Source: Quercus robur (lineage: Eukaryota; Streptophyta; Magnoliopsida; Fagales; Fagaceae). Taken from it: a stretch of 64,000 bases of DNA. Location: contig NC_065542.1 of the NCBI RefSeq assembly GCF_932294415.1, positions 42,621,942 to 42,685,941 of the forward strand, in the 5' to 3' direction. A model generated the notes under the pieces. The model was not told the origin of the DNA. It ran no database searches and saw nothing but the letters and a program-made list of their open reading frames with translations. This document shows, in pieces, positions 11,113-22,796 of this stretch (its first letter is position 1; every line of letters begins with the position of its first letter). The position numbers were made by a program, and so were the translations under genes.

Positions 11113-12531
11113 TGTAGGGTCACGTTCCGGAACGAACCATAATGGTTGTTGGGTCAGGACGTGAATGGGCCCATACAATATCATTTGTAGAGAGTGGGTT
11201 CGAAAGGCTAAGTCGTGGTTACCCGGCGGTGGTTTTGTTAAGGTATTTATGCATGGTTCAGGTGTATTCACCTCTGGAGCCCTTTCTTTTTTCAGTGGGA
11301 CTGGGGAGCCTCTTCTTTAGGTTACATATTTTTTCTTTTATACTCGCATGCGTTCAATTTCCTTCGTCCACGTGTAGGGTCGACCTTTCCAAGACTGATA
11401 CTTGTCCCATCAGTCCCAAACCCAAGTCGTTGGGAGTAGTTGATAAAGCTAAAGGACATGGCTCTGTTAGGTGCAAAGTTCTGTCTGGGAAAGGTAGTAA
11501 GGGCAGCCTTTCCCAGATATTTCAGATTTTCTTTCAAGATTGTTCCTATGCCGCTTTTGCCCCTTTTCTTGGTGGAGCTTTGGGCCAGCCGAGGGCTGCA
11601 CCGTCCTCGGCTGCTTCTCTGGGCCCATTTGTGCTTTGCGCTAATGAGCTTGGATTACCACCTTCTTCGGCTTGGGCCTTAAAGCTTCCTGTGAACAAGT
11701 GGGCCTGGCCCATATATTGTTGGGCCCCACAAGTTCTAATTTGTTTTAATTAATATGTAATAAAAGCCAAATAATGAATACTATTTAAAAAAATTAAATA
11801 ATATACATTTGTAGGGGGGCGGTTTTGGGGCTCAGGCCCAACAGGCGGGTGGTTCTGGCCCAAAAGTCCCTCAACAATGAATTTGTAGAGAGTAGGTTAC
11901 AGAACTAGGTCTTTGACAGAGGAAACGTAGTTATGACCAAGCCATGCAACCAGTTGGACGTAAGGATATTCCTTCAAACTTTTGGAATAACGGTCCCTGG
12001 GGCTGTTTCTTCTGCTTCTATCTCCTTTCTCTTTTTCTATCTTTTTCTTCTTTCTGCTCGCGATCCCCTTTCCATGGGGATTTTCTTCTCTTATATAGCA
12101 TCCTTCCTAAGATCATGACCCTACACTTGTCAACCATCTGACCCTCTACTTGAGTGCCTATCCCATAGGTCATCCTTCCTCTTTTCTGTGAGTTGCACTG
12201 GCCAAGATGATTCTGCGTTCCTGTCCCTTCCACATTAATGCGGCTGGAAAAGTAGTTCCTTGGCATTTAATGCGGCAGTTGTGGTTGCCCCCCTTCCTGA
12301 ACGTCACGCACTATTCCTTCGTATTGGGTGACCTTTCGCCAGGTATGGAGTGCGAATTGGACACTCATTTGGCGAGTCCGAGGAGGTACTCCTCCTCGGA
12401 CGCCCCTAAGCAGGCCTGGCCCATCATGGTTGGGATGGGATATCCTACGCCCATGCCTTTTCTTCTTATCGTGGTTGGGCTTGGTACATGTACTATGGCC
12501 CAACATCAGCTGACGGATTTTACCCCCCACA
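11113..12531 (+). mobile_element. LTR-type repeat, composite of two related units
   Basis: It starts TGTAGGGTCACG and ends CCCCCCACA, with TATAT on both sides (weak, because the flanks are AT repeats). Two units can be seen: 11113-11731 (ends GGGCCCCACA) and 11810-12531 (starts TGTAGGGGGG). They are separated by 78 AT-rich bases, and both contain a GAATTTGTAGAGAGT-like or CATTTGTAGAGAGTGGG word. The second unit carries CCACATTAATGCGG at 12230-12243, also present in the solo LTRs at 37174 and 58787, which marks one family. It is rich in GGGCC/GGCCC and has no coding capacity. Confidence 0.6.
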
Positions 12532-13146
12532 TATATATATATATATAAATAGATCTGATTTTCTTTACAAAACCAATTTTTTTATCTACACAAAAACAAA
12601 TCTAGTTTCTTTTTTTAATGAATCAAATCAATTTTTTTTTTTTTTTTTTTTTACAAAAACATATCTGAATTTTAGATAGACTTATGTGAGTTAGTTCTGG
12701 TCAAGCGTCTATCATGTATGTTCGACATATCATGCATAAAAGGGTATATTGGTCCTTAGAGTCTAAAAGATCAGACTATGTCTGGGTAGAACGTGTGCCT
12801 AACACCTTCCCATTCCATAACCTAGCCTCCGAACTTAGTTCTTTTGGATAGGTAGATCTATGCTTTGTCTTTCTTTTTATTTTTGGGTAGATTGTAACTA
12901 GGACAAAAAGCTAGGTATTCTTTTGCATAGAATGTAACTAGGACTCAAAGCCTTGTAAGATTCAATTTACCAAGATTGTATTTATCATTCAATCAATGAC
13001 AATGAAGTATTTTGATCATGTATTTTTTTTACTTATTTTTTTTGTATTAAAAAAAAAAAAAAAAAAGTGGTGACTCCACACCACTTACCCAAAAAGAGAA
13101 ATGCCCTTAAAAGCACCCGAATCTCTATTTTGAGGACACCCCAATT

Positions 13147-14850
13147 TTGGCAGTCTCTCACACCCCAACCTTACCTTTAGGCTTATCATTGCAGCCAAGT
13201 AACATCAATCCCCACTTTTGGTCAGCTTCAATCAGGTACATCACACCCTTTATCCTTTTATATCTCTTATGATCATCTCTCTCCTTCCTATAAGACCTTT
13301 TGTTGTTCTATTTCTGCTATTGTTGAACCCTTACACTACTATCAAGTTGTTTCTGATCCCAAATGGCAAGCTACTACAGATGCAGAAATTGCAACTTTGG
13401 AGGCCAACCATATTTGGACCCTTACTTCTCTTCCACCTCATAAGAAGCTCATTGGATGTAAGTGGGTTTACAAAATTAAATACAAGTCTGATGGGTCAAT
13501 AGAAAGTTATAATGCCAGGTTAGTTGCCAAAGGATTCATTTAGAAAGAAGGTTTAGATTATCTTGAAACATGTGGCAAAGATGGTTTCTGTGAAGTGCTT
13601 GTTGGCAGTTTCTGTTGTGAAAGGCTAGTTCTTAAGCCAACTTGATGTCAACAATGCTTTCCTTCATGGGGACTTGACTGAAGAGGTTTATAGGGCACTC
13701 CCACCAGGCTTCCAAAGCAAGGGGGAGATGGTTTGCAAACTAAATAAGTCACTTTATGGTCTCAAGCAAGCTTCTAAGTTGTGGTTCTCTAAGTTTTCTA
13801 CAACTTTGGTTTAGTTGGGATTCATACAATCCAAGGCAAATTACTCTTTGTTCACTAGACAGCAAGGTGAGTCCTTTATAGCTCTGTTAGTCTATGTGGA
13901 TGATGTGTTAATTGCAACTAATGATAAAGAGCAAGTGGATCAGTTCAAAGTGTTATTGGATCAAAAGTTTAAACTCAAAGACCTAGGTGATTTAAAGTAT
14001 TTCCTTGGTCTAGAAGTTTCAAGAACAGTCAAGGGTATAGCTCTTTGTCAAAGGAAGTATGCCCTAGAGTTATTGAGTGATGCTGAGCTTCTTGGTTGCA
14101 AGCCATCTAGAATTCCAATGGAGCAGAATCTTAAATTGAGTAAGTATGATGGTGTGCTACTAAATGATCCAAGAAAATAGAGAAGACTAGTGGGCAGATT
14201 ACTATATTTGACAATTTTTAGACCTAACATCACTTATGCAGTTCATAAGTTGAGTCAATTTATGTCAAAACCAAGGAGACCTCACTTGGAAATTGCTTAT
14301 AAAGTCCTTCAGTATTTGAAGAATGAACTAGGGAAGGGAATCTTTTTCTCTAATGCATCAGAATTGTATGTAAAGGGTTTTACAGATTGGGCTTCATGTC
14401 CAAACACAAGAAGGTCTGTGACTGGCTATTGTATCTTCCTTGGTGACTCTTTGATTTCTTGGAAGTCTAAAAGGCAATCCACTATCTCATGGTCATCTGT
14501 AGAGTTAGAATACAGAGCCATGGCAACAATAGCAACTTATGAAGTTGTTTGATTTTATATCTCTTGAAAGACATTCAAGTGAATCACAACAGGGAAGCTT
14601 TACTCTTATGCGATAGTTAGTCAGCCCTTCACATAGGGTCCAATCCAGTATTTCATTAAAGGACAAAGCATTTTGAAATAGACTGTCACGTGGTGAGAGA
14701 TAAAGTTATGGCCAAAGTGATCAGATTAATTCATGTTAAAACTCAGTGCTAGCTTGCTGATTTGTTGACTAAAGCCTTAAGTTTCAATTAGCTTTCTAAG
14801 CTTCTCACCAAGATGGGACTAATCAACATTCATTCACCATCAGTCCATCT
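13147..14850 (+). pseudogene. Copia reverse transcriptase and RNase H, degenerate
   Basis: Copia resumes after the insert. Recognisable pieces are KWVYKIKYKSDGSIE near 13460, LVAKGF near 13520, and the polymerase motif LLVYVDDVLIATN with YVDD at 13893-13904. Next come DLGDLKYFLGLEV (about 13980-14019), [15 protein letters not shown] (about 14220-14265) and the RNase H part [19 protein letters not shown] (about 14380-14435) with [16 protein letters not shown]. Stops at 13542, 13814 and 14180, plus a frameshift in the first third, inactivate it. Confidence 0.93.
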
Positions 14851-14860
14851 TGAGGGGGAG
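14851..14860 (+). other. Polypurine tract of the copia element
   Basis: TGAGGGGGAG abuts the right LTR; it primes plus-strand DNA synthesis in LTR retrotransposons. Confidence 0.9.
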
Positions 14861-15206
14861 TATCAAAGTAAGAATTGTATTGAAGAACAACAAGCACATA
14901 TAGCATTGCAGTAATGAAGAACACAAGGTTGCAACTTACAAGCAAAGAAGAAGAAGAAGAACAAATAAGAACAAGTAGCTGTCAATCAATTAGTGATAAA
15001 TGACATGTAGCTTAGATAACTGTATATATGTTTTAGTGATTACATGAGCCTCACGTGTCTGTATTAGTTTTCTGTTAATTCTGTTTTGATGATTAGTTAG
15101 GCGGGTAAGTTAGTTGGTTAGTGATCCTTCTGTATATAAAGCAATAACTTTGTAATCATTATTAATTCAATGAAATCATTTTCTCTTCCAAATCTAGTCT
15201 TTGACA
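14861..15206 (+). repeat. Copia 3' LTR
   Basis: Begins TATCAAAGTAAG and ends CTTTGACA, then AAATT. It is similar to 3085-3433 but differs by many scattered changes and a shorter TA tract, so the insertion is not recent. Confidence 0.93.
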
Positions 15207-15211
15207 AAATT

Positions 15212-16779
15212 TCTAATTAGCATCTTGGAGCCACCTCCAATAAATTATTCCCTATAATAACTTGGTATGTGGAATACGGGGAATTGCTCACCCTCACAAG
15301 AATAGTCAAATACTTGAAGAGGCATATATAAATAAACCTGTTTCTAAATTTCTTTTATAAAAAATTAAAAAAGAAAGTGCTTTTTGAGCTAAATAGAACT
15401 TTTAATGGTCGGCAAGGGGTACGCAAATTTAAAATCCAAACATTTCTAATACAAGGCTCATATTAAGATCTATTACCAAACTGTCAACCTCAGTCTCAGT
15501 CTAATTTGTTGAAACATTGGTAAGCCAGTCTAGCCAGATTTAGACTAGCTTGAAAGCAATTGTGACGTAACAAGTTTCTGCTTATCACATTCATAACCAT
15601 TACATCCACCAGGAGTCACATGTTAATAACAATTTTTACTTTTCATGCTCATGAAGGTTGCAGGTTACTGAAAAATATATGGTAGCTATTTGCTAAGTCG
15701 CAAACTTCACTATCGTTGTAACTCATGACGGTTGGTCAATCAAGATTACATTGGAAAAAATTGCAAGCTTTCACATCCATCCAGAAAGAAATTTATGCAA
15801 TTATATGTATGTGGGCCCCCCACCCCTCCCAATTTTTTTTTTTTTAAAATATTGTTATATGTATGTGTATCAATTTTAGCAATTTTGTTCTATAAAATTA
15901 CATTTTGTTTTGCTTAAACAATATCATTGATTCCTTTAAGAATAATACTATACTCACAAACTTTTTTACAAACTATATTGAGGGCAAATTCTTATTGGTT
16001 TGCATATGGGCCCATAACTTACATCATTTTTTTACTTACCATTAACCACTTATCACATTATCAGTAATTTATATAAAAGTTTGAAACTCTAGCATTTTCC
16101 TCATTTTAGTGACCATTAAAAAAAAATTATAGATCTAAAATCTAAAACAAAATATACAAACCCCATAAAAATAGCTTAACAACAAAAATTACCAATAGTA
16201 AAACTAAAAAAAAAAAAAAAAAAAAGCTTAATTAACTAATTTTATCCAAAATAAACAACCATGTCCTTTATAAAATTCTAAACAAAAATAATTTTGTTCT
16301 TACCCATAAAATAAATAAATAAATAATTCTCAGTAACCCGCTGCACACAACCAATAATAAAGCTACCCCCTAACTCAACGTTCTGGCTCTATTCTTGCTC
16401 ATACTCTCATTTGTGCTTGTTATTTTTGTATTCCTACACATATATAGTTGAAGAAAAATGTATAACAATATTTTACAGCTTTAAAGATACATGCTTTAAA
16501 AGGATTTAAAATAGGGTTTAATCAGCCATACAAAACCCCCTAGCATGCTTTCCATTTTTACTAACGAAATAGAGATACTTGAGGGGAACTAGCAGGCTAA
16601 TAATCACGGGCCATTGAAAGGAACAAATAACAAATAGGATATTTTATATAAATCTAACTACCTAAGTTTGTGCCATAGAAATTAGAATAAACATGGTGTA
16701 TAAGATTTCGAAATAAATTTAAAGCACTAATGCAATTGTTATTAAGCAATAATAAAGATATGATTGTCAGGTTTGCTAG
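15212..16779. other. Intergenic, AT-rich
   Basis: No gene or clear element recognised. A and T runs occur at about 15834-15845 and 16207-16225. It forms the upstream region of the proline-rich locus. Confidence 0.5.
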
Positions 16780-16787
16780 TATATAAG
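16780..16787 (+). promoter_or_regulatory. TATA box of the proline-rich gene
   Basis: TATATAAG lies about 70 bp before the ATG at 16859, which leaves room for a short 5' leader. No other core signal was identified. Confidence 0.5.
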
Positions 16788-16858
16788 AGGTTGGTTCCCA
16801 TCGATAACATGCAAGGCTAAGGACTAATATTCTAGCAAATAGAGCTGAATTTCCAGAA

Positions 16859-17314
16859 ATGGGTACAATTGTGCACTCAGAACTTTGGCCCCAAATGGTT
16901 TATGCTATAGCGTTTTTTCTCATAGCCACTAGTGTGGTTGCTAATAGGCCTTACATCCATGATTCTCCACCACCAGCCCACTACCAAGCACCCTACCCTC
17001 CAGACCATTTGCTACCAACAGACCTTGAAGAATACCATCCTTTAGCTTCAGGCAATAACGAGTCACCTCCTTCTGGTGTTAATAAAACACCACCACCGCC
17101 ATCTTTATCAACTTCCCCTCCCAATGTTGTCAATTCACCACCACCCTCACCATCCCCTCCTCCTCCTCCTCCTCCTCCTAATGGTACACCATCATCTTCC
17201 CCTTTACCATCACCACCACTCTCGCCACCCCCTGCACCTTCTTCCATTTACAAATTTCCACATCCATTTTTACCTCCCTATTTTTTCAAATTACCACCAC
17301 CATGTTCTCCATAA
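16859..17314 (+). CDS. Secreted proline-rich / extensin-like protein, probably prematurely stopped
   Basis: The 151-residue frame begins with a signal peptide: a hydrophobic stretch of about 17 residues (MVYAIAFFLIATSVVA) precedes NRPY. The rest is dominated by Pro with Ser ([25 protein letters not shown]), as in hydroxyproline-rich cell-wall proteins of the extensin or arabinogalactan type, which act in the wall. Tyr occurs in the YHP and PPYFF contexts. The stop at 17312 falls inside a continuing Pro/Tyr/Lys pattern (see the next entry), so the native protein was probably longer. The start was chosen because it is the first ATG after a TATA box and gives a signal peptide. It may be a short functional protein or an early pseudogene. 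Confidence 0.6.
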   Translation: MGTIVHSELWPQMVYAIAFFLIATSVVANRPYIHDSPPPAHYQAPYPPDHLLPTDLEEYHPLASGNNESPPSGVNKTPPPPSLSTSPPNVVNSPPPSPSPPPPPPPPNGTPSSSPLPSPPLSPPPAPSSIYKFPHPFLPPYFFKLPPPCSP

Positions 17315-17460
17315 CCTCCTCCGTTTTATTTCTACAAGGTATCACCACCTCCATCTCTTTTGCCTCTGCCTTTTCATGTCTACAAATCTCCACCATCGCC
17401 TCCATAACCTCCTCCTCCTCCACTATAAATTATTATGTCCTCTATACTAAACTTCCTATG
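17315..17460 (+). pseudogene. In-frame continuation of the extensin-like repeat after the stop
   Basis: Reading on in the same frame gives PPPFYFYKVSPPPSLLPLPFHVYKSPPSPP, a second stop, then PPPPPL and a third stop. The first two stops sit in the same context (SP-stop-PPP, codon TAA), where TAC or TAT (Tyr) would restore the usual YPPP spacing. Further downstream, in another frame, a Cys cluster (HCINCCNCKQC, about 17608-17640) may be a relic of a Cys-rich tail. Confidence 0.5.
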
Positions 17461-19009
17461 TCAATTTCAATTGTTATAGGAATAAATATATCCCTTTGGA
17501 TGTCAAGGGTGGTGTAGTTTGTTAGCGTCGTATTTTCAAATGTAAGTCCTTATGCATCATGGGTGTCTATACTAGAGATCCTTGGTGAATCTACGTGTGT
17601 GAAGCACTCATTGTATCAACTGCTGTAACTGTAAGCAGTGTAAGTTTGGATTTCAAGTTCTAAAAGGGCTCTATTAATTGTTGTGTTAAGTGCATAAGAG
17701 CTCTTATGATGGTTACAAATAAACGATGTTCTATATATGTTAAGTTGGAAGTGTTATAAATAATTCTGTAATCAGCTTTATGCTGAACAAAATGTGACTG
17801 AGCATATTTTGATATGACAGACATCAGGATTCTAATTATTTTATATATACATTTCAACCCTCTGTGTGTTCTAAACTTCTAGTGAGTAGAGTTTACCACC
17901 ATACTCATAAAATTAAAAATTGTAGTCACAGATAGGTTTTAGAACTAAATAGTAAATATACCAAATATCAAAATGGTGTAGTCCCTTTAAATCTAGAAGA
18001 GGCCAAATGACAATTAGGAGTATTGTAGCTTAATGTAATAGGATGCTCTCTTTTAAGAAAAGAACCAAAATTCGAATTCTTTCTCTTTCATTGTTGTAAC
18101 TATTAAATAATAATAATTTTAAAAAATAAAATAAATGAAAAAGAAAGAGTAGGAGATTGACAAATCAAAGCTAAGAAAAAGAGAAGCACAATATGAGTTT
18201 CAAAGGAGTGACAATCAATACAAAAAACTTAAGACAGCTAGGGCTATCAAAATCTTGCACTGTAATAGAATTAAGATTAAATAATTGAATTCACAATTTT
18301 TAATAATTTAAATTTTTGGATGTACAATTGTTAATACATCATGGTACCGAAGCATGTGATCATAAGTTTAAACCTTGCCTCTACTCTATTTACACAATTC
18401 CACTAAAAAAGTTAAAAATTTATGTGTTTAGCTTCATTTATTAAGGAGAAATTAGATCCACATGTAAGGAGTGAGTATTAAAATTATTATTAAATTCATT
18501 AGTTTTTATCGGATTAATCTGTTAGAACAATTGATAATTTATTGGTAACTTTGTCTTTTTTAATTATAATTGATAATAACATGCATATAGGTATAGGTGG
18601 GATTGACTCACATTTAGATCCGTGTGCATTTTTTATTTTTTATTTTTTATTTTGAGACCCGTGTGTATTCTTTGATCTACAATCTTCTCCAGTTTCGTTT
18701 GCGCCACGCATCACAAAGAAGTAAGACTCTACAAATTCAATTATAGGGCGTATAGCAATTTAAACTAGGAAAAAAAAAAAAAAAAAACACCTTGGATCGT
18801 TAAATGTTTCCTGTTGTTATTTATGCTATGTGATAATTATTGGAAATTTTGTAAGGAAACGTTACTTTTTTCTTTCTCTAACTTTCCATTTTGAAATAAA
18901 AGAGCAAATAGTTTTGTTACTGATTTTAGTTTTATTTTCTCAAAAGAAATAATTCCAGTAAATTGACTTCCGTTTTCTAGCGTAACAAATCAACCTAAAA
19001 AAAAAAAAA
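17461..19009. other. Downstream/intergenic DNA
   Basis: The first 300 bases may be 3' UTR of the proline-rich locus. Beyond that no gene was seen. T/A tracts occur at about 18633-18652 and 18770-18787. Confidence 0.5.
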
Positions 19010-19021
19010 CACATACAAGTC

Positions 19022-19267
19022 GTTGGTGTTTTACAGTGTAGGTGCTTTTCAGTTTGTTGTTTTCTCTCAAAGAAGTCGTGTTTGTAATTCTGTTGCTGAT
19101 GCTCTCACTAAGAAAGCTAAGTCAGTGGTTGGGTATCAGTGTTGGTTAGGTGACATGCCAGCTGATATTGCCCCGCTTGTGTATCGTGACGTTCATTAAG
19201 TTTTTTCTTTGAATAAAGCCCCAGGCTTATGGTTTGGTTTCTCAAAAAAAAAAAAAAAAAAAAAAAA
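19022..19267 (+). mobile_element. 5'-truncated LINE tail with poly-A
   Basis: A short frame reading FVVFSQRSRVCNSVADAL, then KKAK and later DMPADIAPLV and a stop, is the C-terminal end of the RNase H domain typical of plant non-LTR retrotransposons. It is followed by AATAAA and a 24-base A run. Imperfect target duplications CACATACAAGTC (19010-19021) and CACATACACGTC (19268-19279) flank it, differing at one base. The 246-bp length shows strong 5' truncation. Confidence 0.85.
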
Positions 19268-19469
19268 CACATACACGTCAAGAGTTTCGTAGCTCAACTT
19301 GTTGACACTTCCTATTATTTTCACGCTAGATATCCAAGATTCAATTCTCCTATCTCTTATCTATCGAATTGTCAGAAACAAAAACACATAATTTTCACTT
19401 ATTGGGACAGGCCCACCAAAGAATCTCATCCACGCTAAGCTTGTCCCAGCTTTGCACTATAACAACATT

Positions 19470-19685
19470 GGCCAAAATGGCAAAATACTCATTTCGCCTA
19501 AAAATTCCAGCAAAATGCCTCTGTTTTGAAACTCGATTTTCTAAAAATCAAATTTCAATAAGGAACTTGAGTTCCTTGAAAAATTTCAAATGGAACTCAA
19601 GTTCCATAATTTTTTTTGTTTTTTATTTTTTAAAGTTTGATTGCCTATAACTTTTGGGCGAAAAGGGTATTTTGCCATTTTTGCC
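19470..19685. mobile_element. Mutator-type MITE, 216 bp
   Basis: Inverted ends of about 30 bp (GGCCAAAATGGCAAAATAC and the complement of GGCAAAAATGGCAAAATAC). A 10-bp direct duplication TAACAACATT occurs at 19460-19469 and 19686-19695, the length range of Mutator-like insertions. The centre holds two palindromes, GGAACTTGAGTTCC and GGAACTCAAGTTCC. Confidence 0.85.
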
Positions 19686-19695
19686 TAACAACATT

Positions 19696-21714
19696 GCTCA
19701 GGTTAGTATAATACTAACAAGTAACACAGCATGGAAGGCTAGATAAAACAAAGCCTTAACAAATGAATGAAAGATGTTTGAAATGAGAAAATATAGGACC
19801 ATAACATTTTGTGTATCAATTTTGACCCAATTTTAATGTGGTAAACTGTGAGTTGTAGGGAAATAATGATGAGTCTATGTGAAAGTAACAGACAATTGGT
19901 TAAAGTCTGTCGCGTATAATAGTTATAGAAATAATATGGTAAAAGTCGTGGTCTTAAAAATTAAAATAACTCATCAAGGACTCACTAGGATAGCAGGTGC
20001 ACACAACATTGTACTTATTATAGCTTTCCATGCCATAAATTTTTTTACTGTTTTAGTAAAAGGAAAAAAAAAATCTCACCACTTTGAGAAATTCTCAAAA
20101 ACGTATCTTATGTCAATATGATAAAACCAGAACAAAGATAGCCTTAAATTTCCTACAACTTTGCTAAAAGATTGAATTAACAAAATAAAATAACAAAATT
20201 TAAAAGATTACTTTCAAACCAGCTTAAAGAAAAATTTCTCCAACCCATACACTATGTGGCTATTGATAAAATCATCAACATATATTCTTATTTAAAAAAT
20301 ATTCATCGATAGTTTTGGAAGTCTCCTAAATTAGTTTGAATGGAAGCTTTGTCTATAAATAATTTTTGTGCTAAAAGTGTACCTGAAAACAAAACTAATT
20401 TTATCTAAAGTATAGAAAAAAATAGAAACGTTAATATTAGGTTGCTTAACTTGCTTGTAATTGATTTCTCTCCTTCTGTCTTCTAAACATATCCAATTAG
20501 GTGGAGTAAAAAATAACCTCTTTCTATTTTTACTCTTCCTTTTCTCACCTTAATTTAGATTTTCCATGTAACATTCTCACTCATAAGTATATACACACAG
20601 AGAACTCCGATTTTGAGCTTTGGATTCTCTTTTTCAATCGTGAGGACATTTTGTAGGATAGGTGGCAAATGAATCTCAATAAATCTAAGATCTAGGCCCA
20701 GTTACAGTAATAAATGAAAAAGAAGTTTACATGATAGTAGGAATTGGCATCAATAGATAATTGGCTATGGAAGATTTTTCTTGTTTGTAAATGACGGAAT
20801 AAATGTCTAGCAAAACAGGACACAAAAGTAGGGAACAGAAAAGCTACAAAAATCCAACATCTCAATGTTTCATGTACATTTGAAACTGTCCTTTCTCATT
20901 GGATATATGTGCAGTAATTTTTTTTTTTTTTTTTTTGGTCATATATATTTTATATATATATTGATATCTTGGTCATTCTTTTTTTTTTTTTTTAAGAAAA
21001 AATTCATATTTTAATTAAGAAAGACGGTGAAATATATAAATTGGGATTAGTATTAATATTATTAGATGGGGACCATTCTAAAAAAAGGGGTAATTTAGAC
21101 CCTTTACATGCTTTACTTTATTCGATTCATGTATGAAAAATTGCAAGAGAGAGAATTTTCCCCATTTGGACAATTATCTTTTTGGATAAGAGAAGGGAAT
21201 GCAAAGACACTGTAATTGATTTTAGGAAGGGAGACCGGAGAATAGAAAGTTTTGTCCTATCATAAAGGTATGCCCATTTTCTCTATCATCATCTTTACTA
21301 AAGGATAAGATATCGTAATTTTTATTTTCTATTATTGTTTCCTCTTAATTTTTCTTTTTAATTAAAAATATATACATAATATGCATTTTCTTTTGTGTGA
21401 GTTCTTACATATGGAAAATGGAAATGTTTTGAAAATTTACATAAAAATTTCTGAAACAATGTAATTATACCTTTTTTTTTTTCTTTTTTTTAGAAAAACA
21501 ATTACACACAAGGAAGAAGAGATTGGATTCTAACAACTAACAAGATAATCTTAATTTTTTTTTAATATAAAAAATATATCTAATGTAATTGATCCAAGTG
21601 ACTAATAGACAAACGGGGTGAAGTATGACAGAGAAAAGGTGCAGGGTAGATGATTATTTATTAGCTAAAGCATTTAGAGGTTTAGACGACTATATACACT
21701 GATATACCCATCAA

Positions 21715-21745
<31 letters not shown>

Positions 21746-22338
21746 TTTATACATACACACAGATATACAACCAAAAATTGACGAAATTATACCAAATCAA
21801 TGAAAAAAAACAAAATGAAAATATCTGCCTTTTCCAAATTTAGTCCTTTAAATTTCATTTCGCTTCATGTTGATCCTTTAATTTTAATATATTTTCAAAT
21901 AATTATTTATTTTGATATATTTCAATTAAGTTTCATATTTTTCATATTAGTCCCTTTATATTAATCTGCTTTCAATTTATTCCTTACCGTCCAGTTTTGT
22001 CCAATCTCCAATCTCATGTTGGTTTTATTATTTTCACTTTCTAAGTTTAAAAATATCTAAAAATAAATAATAAAATATTTAAAAAAAAAGGTTAAACAAT
22101 CAAATAACATGTCGTTAATTAAGCTTAAACAACCAAATCACTAATATTGCAAAAAATAGCAACCAATATCAAGGAAAAAAAATTTGGTTGCTATTTTCTT
22201 TACCCATTCACCACTTTCCCCTTCATCCAAATAAAACCCAATGCATATAATCTATAAAAACATAGATCCAAACTTCCAAATCAACCTCAAAATCCAGCAG
22301 AAATATAATAAACACACAAATCAAAAGCAGGAAAAACA

Positions 22339-22372
<34 letters not shown>

Positions 22373-22796
22373 CTAGGTCTACTAATTTTGTGACCAAAAC
22401 AAAAAAGAGAAGGGGTAAATTGGGATCAATAACAGCACAAGACTAATGACAAAGAGGGTGTGATTAATTTGTAGTTGGTCGTAGGTGGCTTTGGTGGTGT
22501 GGGTTGTGATTAAGATAAGCTAGGTTAAGATGATATCGGCGAGCTAGGTCCTGACTATGATGTGGGAAGCAACAAGTAGGTATGAGAGAGAGAGAGAGAG
22601 AGAGAGAGTTTTTTTTTTTTTTTAACTTTATTTATACTTTTAAACAATTATTTCAAAACAAATATTTTTCTTAAATTTTTAAGATTTGACGTTAAACAAA
22701 AATGCAAAACAACATCATTTTTTTTATCCTGCAAATTGAACAGAAGGTAGATAAAATAACTAAATTGGAAAGAAATCAAAGTTAAATAATTGACGC
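19696..22796. other. Intergenic, AT-rich with simple repeats
   Basis: No gene recognised. T runs occur at about 20919-20937 and 20979-20993, a TA tract at 21717-21741, a CA tract followed by A run at 22340-22370, a GA tract at 22584-22609 and a T run after it. Confidence 0.55.

Larger units (their letters stand above)
7941..13146 (+). mobile_element. Block resembling a long gypsy-type LTR, inserted in copia
   Basis: This 5.2-kb block separates copia integrase from reverse transcriptase and has no retroviral reading frames. It holds a promoter-like TATAAATAGAGG near 8653 followed by a pyrimidine-rich leader. Near its right end are CCTAACACCTTCCC (about 12797) and TGGTGACTCCACA (about 13068), words I associate with the U5 end and primer region of Tat/Ogre-type gypsy elements. 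It ends with GGACACCCCAATTTTGGCA. No target duplication or second LTR was seen, so a solo or broken long LTR is an inference. Several AT-rich GATCTGATTTTT repeats and two further inserts lie inside it. Confidence 0.4.
3085..15206 (+). mobile_element. Ty1/copia LTR retrotransposon, defective, with nested insertions
   Basis: Two LTRs of 349 and 346 bp bound the element, and a 5-bp target duplication AAATT lies at 3080-3084 and 15207-15211. A primer-binding site TGGTATCAGAGC directly follows the left LTR and a purine tract GAGGGGGAG directly precedes the right one. The internal order gag - protease - integrase - reverse transcriptase - RNase H is the copia order. All domains carry stops or frameshifts. 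Three foreign blocks interrupt it: about 3822-4751 (in gag), 6937-7940 (hAT) and 7941-13146. Without them the element would be about 5 kb, a normal copia size. Both LTRs start TATC and end GACA, so the termini are TA...CA, not TG...CA. Confidence 0.92.
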
